The notes beneath the pieces are model-generated. The model saw only the letters and a program-made list of their open reading frames with translations. It was not told the origin of the DNA and did not search any database. Both the position numbers and the translations under genes were made by a program. From Agelas oroides (Eukaryota; Porifera; Demospongiae; Agelasida; Agelasidae), in NCBI GenBank assembly GCA_949130485.1, contig OX422190.1, positions 7,656,167 through 7,720,166 on the forward strand: 64,000 nt of DNA, read 5' to 3'. Of the stretch, positions 10,501 through 25,500 are shown one piece after another; position 1 is the first letter of the stretch, and every line of letters begins with the position of its first letter.

Positions 10501-13500
10501 CACTCCTAAATAAACTTTGACCTCGCATGTGTCCATTTGAATTAGAGAGGGGAAATTCCTTAAATTTTCTGCTGTCCGGTTTAATTAGAACGACGAAAAA
10601 TTCACATTTGAGGTGTCTGGACAATTACAGTGTCTGTTATTTTAGAGAGAATATGGTAACACTTAACAGTTTCCTTTAAGGAAATCTTTAAGTGAATGGT
10701 GAGGTCTAGGCATGCTGATCCCACCTAGCAGCACACTTTTGGTGAATGAATGTTTCATTCATGTGGTAAGTGCACCATGGTACTATCCACTACGCACTCG
10801 AATGTGATGTACAACGCTTCTTTTGGCCTGTGTATTGCATTATATTTGACTAGATTGATCCTTTATTTTGCATCTTGGGGTGTATGTAAATGTCAATCTC
10901 AAAGTGGAATACTTCGCAGCTAGGTGTGTGTATGTAACTAGTTAAAAGCTTTTGTGAGTAATTTTATGTGGAATTAGCTACTTAGTAGTTACTTACTTCA
11001 ATCTTTTCAAGGTCTGGTTCACTCTCAGAGCATTAGACAACTCAGTGGCTCCAGAGTCATCAATTACTATTCTTCCAAGTACATTTTGCTCTAGACTGTG
11101 GAAGAGAGTGGTCCAGAATTAGTGCAAGTAAAAGTAATGAGGAATGAGTCTCACTTAGTAGACTTATATTATCACTAAGAGTCAGTGCAGTAGGAAGGAG
11201 TATACACCAAAGAAATATCTCCTACCACAGCCAATTGTTTTCATGCATGTATATATTTCCATATAGCTCAGTTTACAACTCACTCCACTTCTTCCAGTGA
11301 CTTGTTATGTTGCAGTGCTATGGCCAAAGCTTTGACTCCAGTAGGAGTCAGAACATTGTATCCAAGGCTGCAGTGGAGTATAGTATAATCAGAGATGAAC
11401 ATACTTAGTTCAATACAAATTTCATGCTTCTGTTGCTATGGCAATGATAACTTTCTAACCGCCAGAGGAGCCAGTGATAGCTGTATGGACTTACATTGAA
11501 AATTATACATTTGATAAGGCCATAACTGAAAACTTGTACATCAAATTCCCCATACAGCAAAAGAGCATGGTGTCTAGTCATTTGTCATTGTTTTTGAAAT
11601 AGCAATAGGAAACGTGTTCACTGCTAGGTTTGTACTTGAACACAGAAATTTCATGTTTCTGTTCCCACTGTACCTTACCAACAATATGACTTCAATTAAT
11701 TGATTTACATGTGTCCATACTGAGAATACACAAAGTTAATTTCCTGTTTCTGGTCAGCGTGCTGGTCAATTTCACTGAGGTACCTGATGTATGTAATCTG
11801 ATGAAATCAGTATGTAGCATGCAACTTAGTCTAGTCCCCAAAGCCTACTCCCTCATGAGTAAAAACAATCTGGTGTTGAATTTCTTGCGCTTAGCGCACA
11901 CTCTTGCAACAGTGTAACCTAGCAATGTTCAAAACATTTTGTGTCAAACCCACTGAAAAAAGGTATGGATACCCGAGTGGAGATAAAAGATAAGTCCTAT
12001 CTGGTAATTAACGATCTTGCAATCTCATTGATCCTTACCACTTTTTGGAAATAGGCCCCCAAAATTTGACTTTGTTCACCACACAATTCCTCACTGGGAG
12101 GAATGCACAAGCTGGGCACAAGACTATAAGCAACAATAGTGTTTACACAACCTGCACTCAGTGGCTCACCATCCATACTTCTAAGCATTGGCTGTGTAGA
12201 TTTGTGACACCATTTTGTTTCCGCTTGGGTTTTTCAACAAAAAAAAATACACCCCAGAAGAATGATAGTGAAGAATAAAAGAGAAACCACAAAAGTGCAT
12301 GTGCATGCCCAATGTTCTAGGCATTTCTTTCCCAGCCTGAGAATACTTACTGAAGTTTGACACCACAGCTTGAGACAGTTATCATTGAAGTATCTACTGT
12401 GCATGTGCTAAGGCCGAGAGCTAATTCACGGCGATTGGACAGGGCCATACATTTGCCATCAATGAATTGGATCTTAACATGAAGGTGCTAAAGATGAGAA
12501 AATGTGATTTTTTTAAACCACTGCTAACCTGAGTTGTTATCACAAATGTTGACACTTCAGTGACCAGGTATCTACATTGTTAACAAGCTAGGACTGTTAG
12601 CTACAACATTCTGGTAGCAGACTACCAATACAGCATGGCCACACTGAGCTACAAGTCATGCACTTTGATACTTCAGTGAAGTGTGCACTTAGCTACTGGT
12701 TTGCTACACTACAGCCCATCCTGTCTGTCCACAGCGCTTTTGATGGCAACAGCACTTCTTTACAACACCGACCGACATCTCTCAAACGGCTTTGTGCGAT
12801 GTTTTTAGCTCTTACACAACTCAGATACTGGTACACAACTTGGGAGTGGGGCCATCTTCCGCCCAGCCAGTGAATACTAAATGGGGCCTGCGCCATAGAC
12901 ATAATTATAGAGAAGCTGGTTGGCTTTGTTTACCATCTCGCCTGTACATGGCTTCAATTACCACCAAGTAGCACCCAATGGAATACTTAGACCATAGATA
13001 GTGACATACAGTGTACATGCAATAGCAAGCCAAGTTAGCTTCACTTCACTCTACACAAAATAGGTATGCTTATTATTAGGAGCTGGATTGTGCACCTAAC
13101 GCCGATTCCCTGTTTCACTTTTGCCCGAATCTAGCTAGGCTTCCACATTATGTGTACCTAGTGGGTTAGCATTTATGGCAGGAAAAGCTGATTTGTTCAC
13201 CTTCATTCAAGCCACCTGCATTCAAGTCACCGTTTTCTTTGGTGCTGGATTGTAATTCATACCTCAGGATTGACAAGCATACATGTGTGTACACACTACT
13301 GTGCATGGGACCTGTCACATGCTCAGTGTACACCTGAGCTCCATATGCAGTTTTAATACCCAGCTAGTGTATATCACAATAAATGTGAAAAACACATTTA
13401 GCACAATTTGCACCACTTGTAGCTCAAAACATTCCCTTTCATTTGGTGTAATTATCAAGTATATCCCATAAAGTTTGGGTCAATGGTCATCATTAGCGTC

Positions 13501-16500
13501 CATTGACATTTGCTCTCTCAAAAACTGATGTTTTGATTTGGATAAATTTTTACTACTTGCTCTTTGAGGCCTTTTCTTTAAGTGCAGTAAAACTGGTTTT
13601 GAGACTGCCATGGGATTCGGAGATACTTGACAGAATGTAATGGCAGTTAGAGAGTTTTGTGGTATGCATAGTTGCATGACAAAATGACACAAGATGCAGG
13701 GATGGCGTGAAGGTATTGTGGTGTCATTATATTGTTTGGCTGGTTTTTGAAGGTTAAATCCCTACATGCGCTTGTTTTTGTTCAGAAAACGTTTTTGTGA
13801 CTTGCTCTTGTTTTTTTTTTTCTGTTTTTTTTCGAGCCAAACCGTACTCCAAGTGGAAAGAAAATGGTAACTGGGGTGCAGGTGGTAACTGCATCTCAAG
13901 TGAAAAGTATCGGGTGTAGGTGGCAGGCCATTTCATCCTGCACATAACAGACTGTTAAGCAGATCCACTAGAGGCACACACTTCCAGGTGGTGAGCAAGC
14001 AGCAAGAGCACAAACTTTGAATAAGAGAAAGGCCATAGGTATGAAGGATGTGGTAAGCAAGGGTGAAAGACAGAGGATTAAATGAAGACATCGTCCTACT
14101 GACAACAAAGGTTGTGCGAACTGGTGAAATCAGCCGCTGAGCTGGTACAGTACGTTAGCTGTTATCTAGTAACAAGTGGTTAGGTTAATCGTACTCAAAG
14201 TTATGGTTGATTAAATACCAAGGGGTAAGCCAAAATTTGGCGAAAAGTTGACTTTTGACTGGCTCTAACTCTGAAGCCATACGACATAGAACGTTGAAAC
14301 TGACTATGGGTGAATGTCTCAACAGACGCCATGTAAGAACCAAATTTCGTCCAAATCCATGTGGGTCAGGTATTTTTTGTGTTGATTTGACATGGAATGA
14401 CCCTTATCATAAAAGTATAGGACGTTCAATCTGAAGCGTTTTTTCTTAATTCCCACTATAGTAGAGCTACCATACACATACCAGTTACATTAGTAATAGT
14501 TATATCCCTCCCTGGGGGGTGGTCGTTTTACACATTGGTGTCGGGCGTAGGGAGGGATATAACTATTATATAACCTGTTACCTAGGCAACATCACTGTAG
14601 AAGAGAGATATGAGCAACATTCTTATATGTTGCCTAGGTAACAGGTTATATGTTTTAGTATAGCCAAGTGGATTCGAAATAGTCGAATGCAGGCTAGCGT
14701 ATGTGCGCCATAGTATGCATTAGAATATACTTACTAGTCGTAGGTAATGGAAGGGGGATAGACTAATCATATCCCAGCTGTGTGGTAATGCTATGTGCAT
14801 GTGCGCTTGCACTTACACATACGAGTTTGTTAGTTTTCATATAGCCAAGCAGATTCAAAATAGTCGAATGCAGGCTAGGATATGTGTGCCACAGTATGCA
14901 TTAGCACTTACCAGTTGTGAATAGGTAATAGAAGGGGGATAGACTACTCATTGATAATTTTGCCACTGTTGTCAAGTACTCCGTGATGTGAATATGGAGA
15001 CTGAGAGTTACTGCATTAGTAACAATGCACATTGGCTCTAATGTCCGTAAGGTGGAACTAGAAAAGGTACTGAACTTTATCATTCTTGCTAGTCTTGTAC
15101 CCAGACTTCATGGGCATGAGACTACAATCCATCCATGCTTAATGCATACTTGCTCTTCCTTTAATCAAATTTGTGTGCTTGTTGCTTGCTCCCCACTTGA
15201 AGTATATGGATATGAACAGCATGCTTAGTAAGAAACAGATTTCATGGATAAATTAATATGTACATACACGGGAAATTTTATAGCCTGACCTCACTCTATA
15301 TGCAAGGAATATGTTTAACCCTTAGGGTCTATAGTGCCAAAAGTCACACTTTTGACGGCACACATTTTTATGGCATCTATATCTGAATGTTGTTCACTCA
15401 TGAAATGATTGCTGCTAGTTTGCTAGTGTTTCCACCTGTAAGACTGTAGAACAGTGTGAGCAGCTCTTTAGATGGAGACTGCCTGATAGAAATAACATAG
15501 CTGAACAGTGCAAGTAGACAGGCTTGTTTTCCCTTCGTTTACACTTCCCTAGAGTAATGCTCCCATTGTGAGTTACTGTGGACCCTTCCTCACGAGCAGC
15601 AAAGCAACTAACAGCAGCCAACCAGACAACAGGAATGGATTAGCCACCACCTATTCAATTCCTGTTCCACAAGTAACTCTTTTTGTAGCTATACTTTCAA
15701 TAATAGCTACATGCTGCTGACTGGCTATACTAAGGTAATGTGTTCTGGTAAGACAAACTGGGCTATCAAACTGCAATCAAGTCTCTAATTTTTAGATTTC
15801 TTTCCACTTGAGGAGCAGTTATGGTTAAAAAAAACAACAACAAAAATTAAAAAGCCCAGTTGCCTGGTCAGGGAAATAACTTTGCGTGGCCTGAGTAGAA
15901 AGTGACAGCTAGTACTTCTGAAATCAAACTCGCTACACCAAGGAGATCACCTCTTCAAGGCCATCACTTTTTAGTTGTGAATGGGGCTGGGATAGTTACT
16001 TACTTCAGTGTTTTCAAGCTCTGGTTCATTTGCAGAACATCAGCAAGTGCAATGGCTCCCTCAGATCCAATTCTGTTCCATCCAAGACTGTGGAAAAGAG
16101 TAATCCATAATTAGTGCAAATTAATTAATGGGACAGTGAGTCTGACTTAACACAGTCTGACTTAACATAGTTATGTCATCATAGTGTTTTTGGAATAGAT
16201 TCTAGCCTCGGTCCCAGGCCTCCCCTGTTTTACCTTCCGTTTGCGTTCACAATAATACACGGGAGCGGAAGGTCGGCGAAAAACGGGGAAGGCCTGGGAG
16301 CATTCATCACGTGAATGACGTCAGGTGGACGCGAGGTGGACGTAGGGGGGGAGGGGCCGATATTCAAATATATACGTACTAAACTTGAAAGCGAGTTTCT
16401 TACCGGTCAAGATGAGTATAGTTTCAATCACGCTATTAAAGGTCTGGAGTCCGAAAACACGGTAGAGCGCTTGAACGGATGGTCCTGTGCGTTGTTTTGG

Positions 16501-19500
16501 CAGTTGGGCCGCTCCCCCCCTACGTCCACCTCGCGTCCACCGACGTCATTCACGTGATGAATACTCCCAGGCATTCCCCGTTTTTCGCCGGCCTTCCGCT
16601 CCCGTGTATTATTGTGAACGCAAACGGAAGGTAAAATGGGGGAGGCCTGGGACTGAGGCTAGAATAGATAGGATATGCATGGCAAAAATTACCAACTACC
16701 ACCATTTCTAAATGTATATAAGTATGAGCCTCTCAGCAAAATCAACCACTCGGCATACTTTGTCAAAAATGACACCAGCTGAGAATGTTGACTATAATGA
16801 TACTTTTATTTTAAATCTGCTGTATGGTTCCATCTAAATGCTATCAATAAGCAAGTATATTTTGATTGTATGCGAGGTTTCAAACATACAAATCTCAAGT
16901 GCATAAGGCTTCTGTTCTACTGCGTTCTGCTGCATGAAATAGCAATACCACACAAGTATGCCTTTATATCCCAAGTTACAAAGTGGATGTCCTATGCATT
17001 CAACGTTCACATTTCCTGATAGCAAGACACTCAGTTTAAAACTTACTTCAGTTCTTCAAGTGAATGGCTACATTGCAGTGCTCTGGCCAAAGCTATGGCT
17101 CCAGTGTTAGACAGACCATTACTTCTTAGGCTGCAGTGAAATGAACACAGGGAGTATTTTAGGGTGTGGTTTAGACTTGAATAAAAATCCCAACTTTCCG
17201 TTGTTGTTGTACTGACAAATTTTTACAGCTGATGATGTTCGTATGCATTCAGTTAATCAACTTTTGTGATTTTTCAAGTGTACACATTTGAGGAGTAGTT
17301 ACTATCATCAGCCTCCTTGGTCCAAGGAGATGTAACAGGATTGATTCCACACACGCAAACTTTCATATGCGTAGCTTTGATTTCTAGGCCAGTATAAGGT
17401 CACGATAGTTACTTTAGTGTTCTGAAGCTCTTGTTCACTCTCATGATATCAGCCAGTTCAGTAGCTCCAGAATCTCCAACCCCATTCCGTTCAAGACTGT
17501 GTGAAGGAAGAAGTAGTGCAAATAGTGAAATATATTAATGGGACATTGAGTGTGGAGTGTGACTTAACACAGACTATGCCATCAATAAAATTCATGCAGT
17601 GGAGTAATCATATCACTGTGCCGTAGCCTCCAGTCCGGTTGGTCCAGTTTTAACTGGACCACTTTGTTCCTTACTCTTTGCTTATTAGCGCATGGTTCAG
17701 ATTGGCAAACGTCCCACAAGCGTACAACATGTGTGTTGGCAGGTCAGATTCAAGTCTCAAAACTTGAGAGATGGCTGCAACCAGTGTGAAAGAGCCTCAG
17801 TCAGTCTCTTCCAAGTCTTCCCGATGAGCCCCATCCTCCCAGTCATCAAGCGATTGATTGGGAAGCCAAAACTAGAGCCGTGTGGTGCATATTATGTGTA
17901 GGAAAGGTAGATATTAATGCAGTCCCACGTCTGTTGTCTGTCTGCTATTCTGGTCCACAAATGGTATGAGAAGTGATCTCAGATCATCTAAATTCAAGGG
18001 GGGTGGGCGCCGAGCACAAAGCGTGAGGCGTAGCTGAGCATAGAATGCGAGGTGGAGAGATGCTCCCAACTAGTAACCTGATCTCTTCAAATCTGATGGC
18101 TACGGACCTGTATCAGTTAAAACCCAGGTCCAGTAAAGAATTGCAGCATTGCAAGAAATTCAAGGTAGCTAGCTTTGCAGAGGATGATGATTACTGTTGT
18201 GTGTGCCTGTGCATGTTCCTTGTGGTCAGCATTGCATAGCAGCACAAGACATATTACAATTGCAACTTTCTCACAAATATCTGCTGAACCATCACATTTC
18301 CTATCTTAACTTCACTGAGGTGCTGGGCTTCTAGATCAAATCAAGTAAAAGAATTTGCATATAGGAATAGATCTCCAAAAACGAACCAAACAAGACACCA
18401 AAATACCTGACACCATCCCTACATCTTGTGTCATTTATCCTACCATGTTATGTGGTGTTTGTTACATGGTTTTAGTTCAATGCAATTCTGATGTGTGTTT
18501 CTTTTGCTTATGGATACACTTTTGTATGTAGTGTAAGCTCTCGAAAATACACCCACCTATTTTGCACACCACTTTGAGGCCAAAGTGGGGAGGGTGCGTT
18601 TGCTCAAATATTTCATTAGTCCCGTCCATACGCCCCCTGGTTCCTTGCGATGTTAAATGTGAGGCTGACAATCACGATAACTTCCGCTGCTTTCTGGAAG
18701 AACGGCAGTTTCGCTGAGGGAAATCAGTGGCGTTTGTGTTGATAGTAAGTCAAAAGGCACCAAAGCAACTTCCGGCGTCAGTGGTGACAGGGGACGACTT
18801 CACGTAAGTTTGTACTGTGAGCAACGTAAACCTTGGTGATGGCCAGCAAACAAGGCTAGAGTGATTTCGTATGTTTGTGTCTATGACACAATCGACAATG
18901 GAGCTAATCCAAAAGCTTGTTAAGAATGCCCAGAAGATGTTAGCTACGGGGTGTTTACACGAGGGAGAAATTCCTATGAATGAAATTGGGGGTCAAAGAG
19001 GGGGAGGGCATTTGCTTGAAGGGGATGTATTTTTGGAAGCTTATGGTAAATGGTTAGTTTATCATACAGACACTGCACTCTGCTACATTCTACATTTACC
19101 TATCCACAGACAATAAATGATTGCAGCCATTTCACTAAATATAAATCCACAACATATAAGTCATCTCATCCGAGTGTTTCCTAAGTTCTACATTGCAGTT
19201 TTAGTGGTAACCAGTGAGACAAAGGCTATTTATTGTGAACAGCTGCAATTGTTGTTGGTTATTTGCATATCAGATTTGGATGGTCTTGTATGTGGAAGGC
19301 CATAGAGTGAGCACTATGTTGTTGGGCGTGAGGGATGAGTTATGTTGTGAGTTTTTATAGTGGAAGTTTTGCAATGTTTGTGTGTGAATATAGGCTAATG
19401 TGGCATGTAGCAGATGTTGTGCGTGGTTCGAAAATGGCACAAGATGTAGGGATGGTGTACAAGCATTGTGGTGTTGTTCCTACCTTGTTTGGTTTTTTGT

Positions 19501-22500
19501 AGAGATTCCATCTCCAAGCATGTGCCCAGTTGAGCTTCTGGTGACATAATTGCTATGAATAATATTCTGCTAACAAATGGCATATAGTGGCAAGCATAAG
19601 CATGGGAGTGCCTGAGAATCATTGAGTTCTTTGAAAATGACAAGTGGTGAGTACAATACCGCTGCTTTTTCATGCTTGAGTTGTTGTAATATGTTTCAGT
19701 GTTATTGCCCTAGCCTGGTTGAAGAAAGAATGAAGTCAGGCAAAAGATAAACAGTTCTGCCACGACTTGCTTGGCTAGTGCTTTAGCAATGCTCTCCAGC
19801 AAAGTACTTTTGCTCATGAAAACACCTGATATGGATCATATAGAGGCCCTTGACTAATCTACACTGTTATGTGTGTTTTTAACGTGTAGGGCATTTGATT
19901 TCTGGGCCATCACAGAGTATCCGTGGGTGTCACTGTTACTCTGACTATCCATTGACCATGCATGGATAGGCAGCTTGCCAGAACCCTTCTGTCAGAGTAC
20001 CATGGATACCACAGTTGTTATCTCGATTGATGGAACATCCATTTTGAGCACAGTTACAGTAGCATCCACAGATGATCCGACAGAGGGAGGCAGGCAAGGT
20101 GTCCATCCATAATAGTGAATGGATTGGAACAGTAACTGTGCATCCATGGATACTTAGACACAGGGGTACATGATAAATCCATGGAGAGTTTATGGATGGT
20201 CTGACATACACGGAAATTCTGACAGAGGGAGGCAGGCAAGATGCTTAGAGGTCAGGAAAGGTAGCTATCTATGAATGATATCCATAGTTTCCATGGTTAC
20301 TCAGAGGGGGCAGGAAACATGTGTGGATGGTTGCTGGATTGGCATGAATATTTTGAAAAAGCAGTGCAGACATGGTATTAATCCATGAATGAGCCATGGA
20401 ATGGATCTCCAACTTGGCACCTTCATATACTGCCAGGGGGCAATTTTTTATCTGACACACCGTTTTTCGACTAAATCTGTGCACAAAAGTAGTTTTACCA
20501 ATGTGCGCATGAACAAACGGGCAGACTTGTACCATAAACCATGCAAAATACTGCAGATGATTGGAGCCAGTTAAATTGGGCAGCCAGATATAGTAGCTAT
20601 GTGTTTACATATATATATATATATATGTCAAAACGGTAAGCAATTGTCACGCACTATTCAGTTAGCTTGCCATAATGACTGAACTATACATGTATAGTAT
20701 AGATGTCTAGTGGTTGACACAGAACAACACTTTGTCAACTATTAAAATCTTGTGACCAGCATATCATACTCTCAGCTAAGAGCAAGGTCACAGCAAAAAC
20801 CAGGGTCAAAAATTTCGACACATTTAGGTGCTTGATAGCTTGACTGCACTGCAAATGAGAACTACGCAGTAATTAACCTTTTGATTCCTTGACTTTGAAT
20901 GTGCACTGTAGCTACTTGATTGAGCACAAAGCAAGGTAAACTTCAAGCAGTCATAACAATACTGAATACCCAGACAAGCTAGTAAGCAGTTTCTACTTGC
21001 TTGGAGCCATTCTTTGTTGGCTATACATCATAATTTACTAGCAATTTGAAATAGTGCCAATTTTAATCCTACTCATACCACATGTAAAATCTGGAGGCTT
21101 TTCCCCCCCCAAAAAATGTGCATGAAAGGTGGCACCTACATGAATCTAAAATGATTCATAAACTAGAATCGCCCCTAATTCCTGTCATCCCAGCAAGATG
21201 ATGTCAAAAGATGTGGACTAGCTTTAATATTAATCTACAAGTCTCAGTCGGCTTCTTAGCTTCACACAATAAGTGCACATAGTGCTTTGCAGGACACTAA
21301 ACTTGGCTCTTGGGTGCAGTGAGTTAAATCCCTTTTGATTCAGTAATTACTGTTGCTATTGAAATGAAGTTACAACGGAAGTATAGATCATCCTCTGACA
21401 AGCATTTTGTTGTTTAGTATATGACTACTTCTCTAGAAAGTCAGCTACATGGTGAAGCATTACTTTGCTTGGATCATAGCAGTTTCTTACTGGACTCAGG
21501 CTTTTAACTAACCTGAGTAGGAGAGAGTACACATGGGTTATGTAATTATTACCTACCACAGCCAATGGTTTCAATGTATACAAATATGCATTGTTCAATC
21601 GTCACATTTCCTGATATGCAAGACACTCAGTTCACAACTCACTTCAGTTCTTCTAGTGAATTGATTTGTTGCAGTGCTTTTGCCAGAGCTATGGCTCCTG
21701 TGGCAGTCAGACCATTATTTCTGAGACTGCAGTGAGGTATGAACATACTCATGTTAAATCTACATTAAATGTTTCCGTTGGAATGGGAGCTAGTCATAAG
21801 TCCTCCCACCAGAGGAGCCAATGATAGAAGTACACTAACTTCAAATGGACATTTCATGAGATCACAACTATAAAACCCCTCAATTAGATGTTACAAAAAG
21901 CATCTCAGTATGGTGGCTAGTCAATTAGACTTTGTGAGTTTACCACTACATTTGCTTCTGTACTGACACTCACAGCTGGTATAACTTCAACTTGGATCAT
22001 TACACCCAAAAATGCGAAATAAAGGGTTCACATAATATAAGTTAATACATAGATATTCACTATCGCCATAGTGCACTCATCCCAGGAATGAGTGTTCACC
22101 AGCAGGTTTCCCTACCAGCTATACCACCATCACCCCTCATAGCACCGCTAGAAGGGATTCTACCTTACGTGATTCACACGTTCAATATGTCTACGTACAG
22201 AATCATTGCCATGTGCCAGAAGAGGGAAGACATAACAGCACATCGTAGCAACAATTAGTGTGCTCTGATGATATTCCAAGGGCATGAATCATGGATGCAA
22301 GTCACAAGGATTGCTCTATGACGACTCACATTGCAGACTATAGCTTGTAGATTGCTAGTTCAATGCAAGGTGAGGCAAAGTAGGCCATTTTAACTGCCAA
22401 ACACCTTCAGCTTTGTCACAAACCATGCACACACATTGCGCCTGTTGTGACTTCGTCCATACATGCATTCGTTTGGCTTGCATCCACACTACTTGGCTTT

Positions 22501-25500
22501 GAATTGTCACTGTCATGTGATCATGTCGTACCTCCTCTGACTACGCATGCTCAGGATAATAATACATGCATACCATGTGAGTATAGTGGGTGAAGGCACC
22601 CCTTGCTACTCACTATAGATATATGGATGTCTGTCTCCTCCATCAAGGATAAAGCTTTTGTTGAAAAAGCCTTACACCATAGTCTTGCGAAAGAGCACCC
22701 ACTCATGAAAGAGCGCCCACCCCTAACTTCCTGTGGAGGGTCAAAGTTTACTCAAATGAGTGCCCACCCTGGAGCGAGTTTTGCGTGGAGTTTGAGCCTC
22801 AAGCACTATGCATATCTGGGGTAAGAAACTTCATGTAATAATTCAACGAAGGTTACTACTGGGCATCTTTGTGTAGATGGATGTAGCTAATTATGCTACT
22901 ATGCAAGCTGCACCATGCTCACGGTGATATGGTGCGCTGTTCGGAGTGTTGGGTGCTGTCAGGACTCAACTTCGAAGCCACTGGTGGTTCTGTTGTACAT
23001 TATTGTTTGTCCAGTTATTTGCTTCGAGTTAATTGAGTCGCTGTAAACATGGTCACACTTTCGTGGTTAAATGTGAAACACTCAAGAGAGTGCCCACGCC
23101 CCCTTTGGCAGATTTGTAAGACTTACCTATTCATGAATTCGACAATCAACAAACCACATCTCTCTAGATGTTATGCAAAGTCACCTACTGCACAGGGCGT
23201 TTTTCACCCAATACTAGGGTGATCTGGAGATGGGGACGGCTATCTCATGCACAAAGTGCAGTCAGGTGGCTGGCCTTATCCAAAAGCTCAGTAGAAGCTC
23301 TTCAAAGGCATCACTCTTCGTGCAGCTGTCCTTTGTGCAGCTTTCTATCATTTGAAGATCATAGCAATCATAATCGTCGCAAGTTATCGATGCTCATGAT
23401 GAATAAATTGATGTCTTGCTCCTCTTTTGCAGGTAAAACTTGTTTTGAAGAAGCCTTCTAAGGGGCAGTGAACTTCTTTTTGACATACTAAATCTGTAAC
23501 ACTAAGCTCTAGTTCTGTAAGCATCTTGGTGTGTGGTTTAGGTTCGTACAAAAAACATAATTAATGCAGCGGCCAGAGGAAACATTGGACATCCAATCTG
23601 AGTAGATATTAATTAGTTTCCTAGTGCACTTTACCACAGGATTGAAAATTTGGTTCACCTACGATCGTCCCTTCACCAGTACACCACCCTCATCCCTAAT
23701 AGCAGTGCAAAAAGGGATTTTCCTGCTTATATGATGCCACACATTCAATACTCGAATGTATAAAATCCTAACTACGTTTATTGAGCATGGTACCTTCTGG
23801 AGTCGCAGTGAGGGGTGAGGGTGGTGTAGCTGGTGAAGGGAGGCTTGTTGGTAAATGAAGGCTTATTCCTGGGGTAAGTGCATCATGGCATTAATGAACA
23901 TGCACTCGGGTTGGATGTCTGCTGCCTGGCATATTACATCACGATTTACTCATTATGTGGAGCCTTTATCTTGAATCTTTGGGTGTAACATACTGTGAGG
24001 AAAGCGGCAGTGGTTGCTACAAACAGTTTCCAATGAGATCATGCATGCATGAGGAGGTAAATCCACATGAAGTGATTCTTTTGGTATGGGAGTCATATAT
24101 CTTCAAGACCAGAGGGATCAACGAAAGATAAAGGAACTTTGAATGAAATTATACCCTTTGTAACACCATAACTAAAACACTGAGCATCAGATGTCACACG
24201 AACGTTCCATAGCAACAGAACATGAGTTTACCACTACTTTTTGGACAACAAGGCTGTTATGACTTCAACTTCACACTTATGGGTTTTTCTGGTCCAAGGA
24301 GATCACACAGGCAACAATAGCATTCACAACAACTGTATCATGTGTATGTAGTTTGGTTTTCAGGTTTCTATGGCACCAGGATAATTACATACTTCAATGT
24401 TCTCAAGCTCTTGTTCACTCTCAGAGCATCAGCCAGTGCAGTTGCTCCAGAATCTCCAATTCGATTCCCTTCAAGACTATGAAAGAGAGTACTCTAGAAT
24501 TACTACAAGTTGTGAAAACAAATGACTTAACTTAGGCTTAGTATTCTTTCTCCCAGATCCATTTGAAAAATCAGAGAAAAGTGCCTGGTATCCACTGTGC
24601 ACAACTGTTGCATGCAAGCATTAATGAAATGATCTATATCATATGCTCATGAACAATGATATCTACATATACTAGCTTATGATACAGTTTCCCAAGGTGG
24701 TACTGCACCTTTCCTAGCCTCTTGCCCAGGCTTTCTGACCCCCTCTGAACTGCGCTGTCAATACAGGGCCCAAAAATGAAGGGTGAAACTTCATAACGCA
24801 AACTATCATTGGCTGAAACCTGTAGGCAGTCACATTGCATTTGTATAAATGCTTTACAAATGCTTTCTGCTTCATTTTGAGTACAATTGCTTTATCACTG
24901 CAAGACATGACATGGCAGAATCCAGGTTTCACATTCACTTTACGATTAGTGTATGATTAATGTGTAGTAATATACATGTATGCACACAAAGATGACACAG
25001 TATTATCCCAGAATGTTGGGAATTTAGTTTAAGCGTTTGCACAAGCAGTGGATACTAGGCCCTTCTCTCCAATTTTTAGGCCTGAAAATGAGGCTATAAA
25101 AGTCATTCGGCGAAGTTTGCCTGGGAGAACTTTACAACTCACTTCAGTTCTTCCAGTGAGTTGATATGTTGTAGTGCTCTGATCAGAACAATAGCTCCTG
25201 TGGTAGTCATATCACTGTCTCTGAGACTGCAGTGGGGTATGATCAGACATGAACACACCTGAGAATCACATTCAACAAATTCCATGTTTTGTTGCTGTAC
25301 AACAAGTCCTCACTACCTGAGGAGCCAATGATACTGGTACCTTGGAGTATGTATCGAATGCATTAAGTGCTCAAACAAAAGATGGACATAGGTGCTAGGT
25401 ATGTAAACTGTATAGGTATGTAGAATCTGCTCATCTATGATGTAGACTGCTCAAGCTGCGATATGTTCATTGTCCTAATGGAGGAGGCAGACATCATTTT

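Noticed and set aside
20389-20574. Small frames on both strands in 19.9-20.6 kb
   Set aside because: The area is made of degenerate ATCCATGG-rich repeats; no domain or splice support.
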